From JBKPRX01 sp046734795 (GTDB lineage Bacteria > Actinomycetota > Thermoleophilia > Gaiellales > Gaiellaceae), in the NCBI GenBank assembly GCA_046734795.1, contig JBKPRX010000110.1, positions 1-22,400 of the forward strand: a DNA stretch of 22,400 nt, given 5' to 3'. This document shows positions 21,500-22,400 of the stretch, one piece after another. The notes beneath the pieces are model-generated. The model was not told where the DNA came from, searched no databases, and worked only from the letters and a program-made list of their open reading frames with translations. Positions within the stretch are counted from its first letter, which is position 1; the number at the start of each line of letters is the position of its first letter. Position numbers and translations under genes: made by a program.

Positions 21500-22400
21500 C
21501 GCGCGTCGTCGTAACAGGCGGCGGCGGATTCCTCGGCAGCCACGTCGTCGAGCAGCTGCGTGCACGAGGAGCGGATCCGCTCGTCGTTCGGCGACGCGAC
21601 TACGACCTCACGCGCTGGGACGACACGGAGCGGCTGTTCGAAGAGACGAAGCCCGAGCTCGTGCTCCATCTCGCCGCGGAGGTCGGCGGCATTGGTGCGA
21701 ATCGCGCGAATCCCGGGCGCTACTGGTACGCGAACCTCGCCATGGGCGCGAACGTGGTCGAGCTCAGCCGCATGCACGAGGTCGCGAAGCTCGTCGTCCT
21801 CGGAACGATCTGCGCGTACCCGAAGTTCGCGCCCGTGCCGTTTCGCGAGGAAGACCTCTGGAACGGCTATCCGGAGGAGACGAACGCGCCGTACGGTGTC
21901 GCGAAGAAGGCGCTGCTCGTGGGCGCACAGGCATATCGCGAGCAGTACGGGCTGAACGCGATCTTCCTTTTGCCCGTCAACCTCTACGGGCCACGCGACA
22001 ACTTCGACCTCGAGACCTCGCATGTGATCCCGGCGCTGATTCGAAAGATGGTGGAAGCGCAGGAGCGAGGCGAGCGCGAGATCGTCCTCTGGGGCGACGG
22101 CTCGCCGACGCGTGAGTTCCTCTACGTCGACGACTGCGCAGAAGGGATCGTCCTCGCGGCCGAGCGCTACGACGGCGCGGAGCCCGTCAACCTCGGCACC
22201 GGTGAGGAGATCGCGATACGTGACCTGGCCGAGCTGATCGCAGACGTCACCGGGTTCGACGGCGAGATCGTCTGGGACGCGTCGAAGCCGAACGGGCAGC
22301 CGCGCCGTCAGCTCGACGTCTCGCGCGCCCGCGAGCTCTTCGGCTTCGAAGCGAAGACGTCCTTGCGCGAAGGCCTCGAGCAAACCGTCGCGTGGTACCG
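21496..22400 (+). CDS. GDP-L-fucose synthase-like 4-keto-6-deoxysugar epimerase/reductase, C-terminus cut by window edge
   Basis: Expected to epimerise at C3 and C5 and reduce GDP-4-keto-6-deoxymannose to GDP-L-fucose with NADPH. The GTG at 21496 overlaps the upstream stop (GTGA). About 301 codons are present with no stop before the edge; the family is about 310-320 residues. The cofactor motif is VVVTGGGGFLGSHVV (4-18). The active site reads LGTICAYPKFAPVPFREEDLWNGYPEETNAPYGVAKKALL, with C106, Y133 and K137; the E. coli catalytic serine position holds threonine (T104), a change I believe is common in related bacterial enzymes. NLYGPRDNFDLETSHVIPALIRK (162-184) contains the conserved H176, and GDGSPTREFLYVDD follows. 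The overall match to WcaG/Fcl is strong. A related enzyme making a different 6-deoxyhexose cannot be excluded. Confidence 0.88.
   Translation, partial: MTRVVVTGGGGFLGSHVVEQLRARGADPLVVRRRDYDLTRWDDTERLFEETKPELVLHLAAEVGGIGANRANPGRYWYANLAMGANVVELSRMHEVAKLVVLGTICAYPKFAPVPFREEDLWNGYPEETNAPYGVAKKALLVGAQAYREQYGLNAIFLLPVNLYGPRDNFDLETSHVIPALIRKMVEAQERGEREIVLWGDGSPTREFLYVDDCAEGIVLAAERYDGAEPVNLGTGEEIAIRDLAELIADVTGFDGEIVWDASKPNGQPRRQLDVSRARELFGFEAKTSLREGLEQTVAWY

Overview
The window is strongly GC-rich, almost gap-free coding DNA from what looks like a high-GC Gram-positive bacterium. Codon choice (GCG, CTC, GTC, TCG, many GTG starts), several TANNNT boxes 6-10 bases before start codons that would give leaderless or near-leaderless mRNAs, and the HemE-HemH pairing fit an actinobacterium. 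Deep-branching Thermoleophilia (Gaiellales or Solirubrobacterales) is my best guess, but this is inference from style and gene content. No tRNA, rRNA, CRISPR array, insertion sequence or phage gene was found, and no stretch longer than about 80 bases lacks a gene.

Layout. (1) 1-1968, minus strand: two heme genes, hemE then hemH, with hemH running off the left edge. (2) 1996-2736, plus strand: an unusual two-part protein with an Ig-like beta-sandwich, sharing a start region with hemE and overlapping tail to tail with the next gene. (3) 2699-4583, minus strand: a GT4 glycosyltransferase followed by a Wzm/TagG-type ABC-2 polysaccharide export permease; no ATPase partner is present. (4) 4665-8689, plus strand: a polyprenyl-phosphate sugar-1-phosphate transferase fused to a FlaA1/CapD-like N-terminal region, then a GT-C membrane glycosyltransferase. 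(5) 8653-20353, minus strand: ten consecutive genes, mostly joined by ATGA or GTGA overlaps. In transcription order they are a MurJ/MviN-type flippase, a GDP-mannose 4,6-dehydratase-like enzyme, a small helical protein, a GT4, a 1130-residue GT4/GT-C fusion, three related GT4 enzymes, a GT2 and a small SAM methyltransferase. (6) 20360-22400, plus strand: an NDP-sugar dehydratase/epimerase and a GDP-L-fucose-synthase-like enzyme cut by the right edge.

How it fits together. Regions 3-6 form a cell-surface glycan locus. The GMD-like and GDP-fucose-synthase-like enzymes would make a GDP-6-deoxysugar (GDP-fucose or a relative). The PNPT enzyme would start a glycan on undecaprenyl phosphate at the inner face of the membrane. 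GT4 and GT2 enzymes would extend it and the methyltransferase could cap or decorate it. Export could run through the MurJ-like flippase or the ABC permease, and the two GT-C proteins could add sugars outside the membrane from polyprenyl-phosphate-sugar donors. No Wzy polymerase, O-antigen ligase, Wzt ATPase or polyprenyl-phosphate-sugar synthase is visible. The most unusual items are the two multidomain fusions, a shared C-terminal region on both GT-C proteins, the two-part 246-residue protein, and the very compressed gene junctions.
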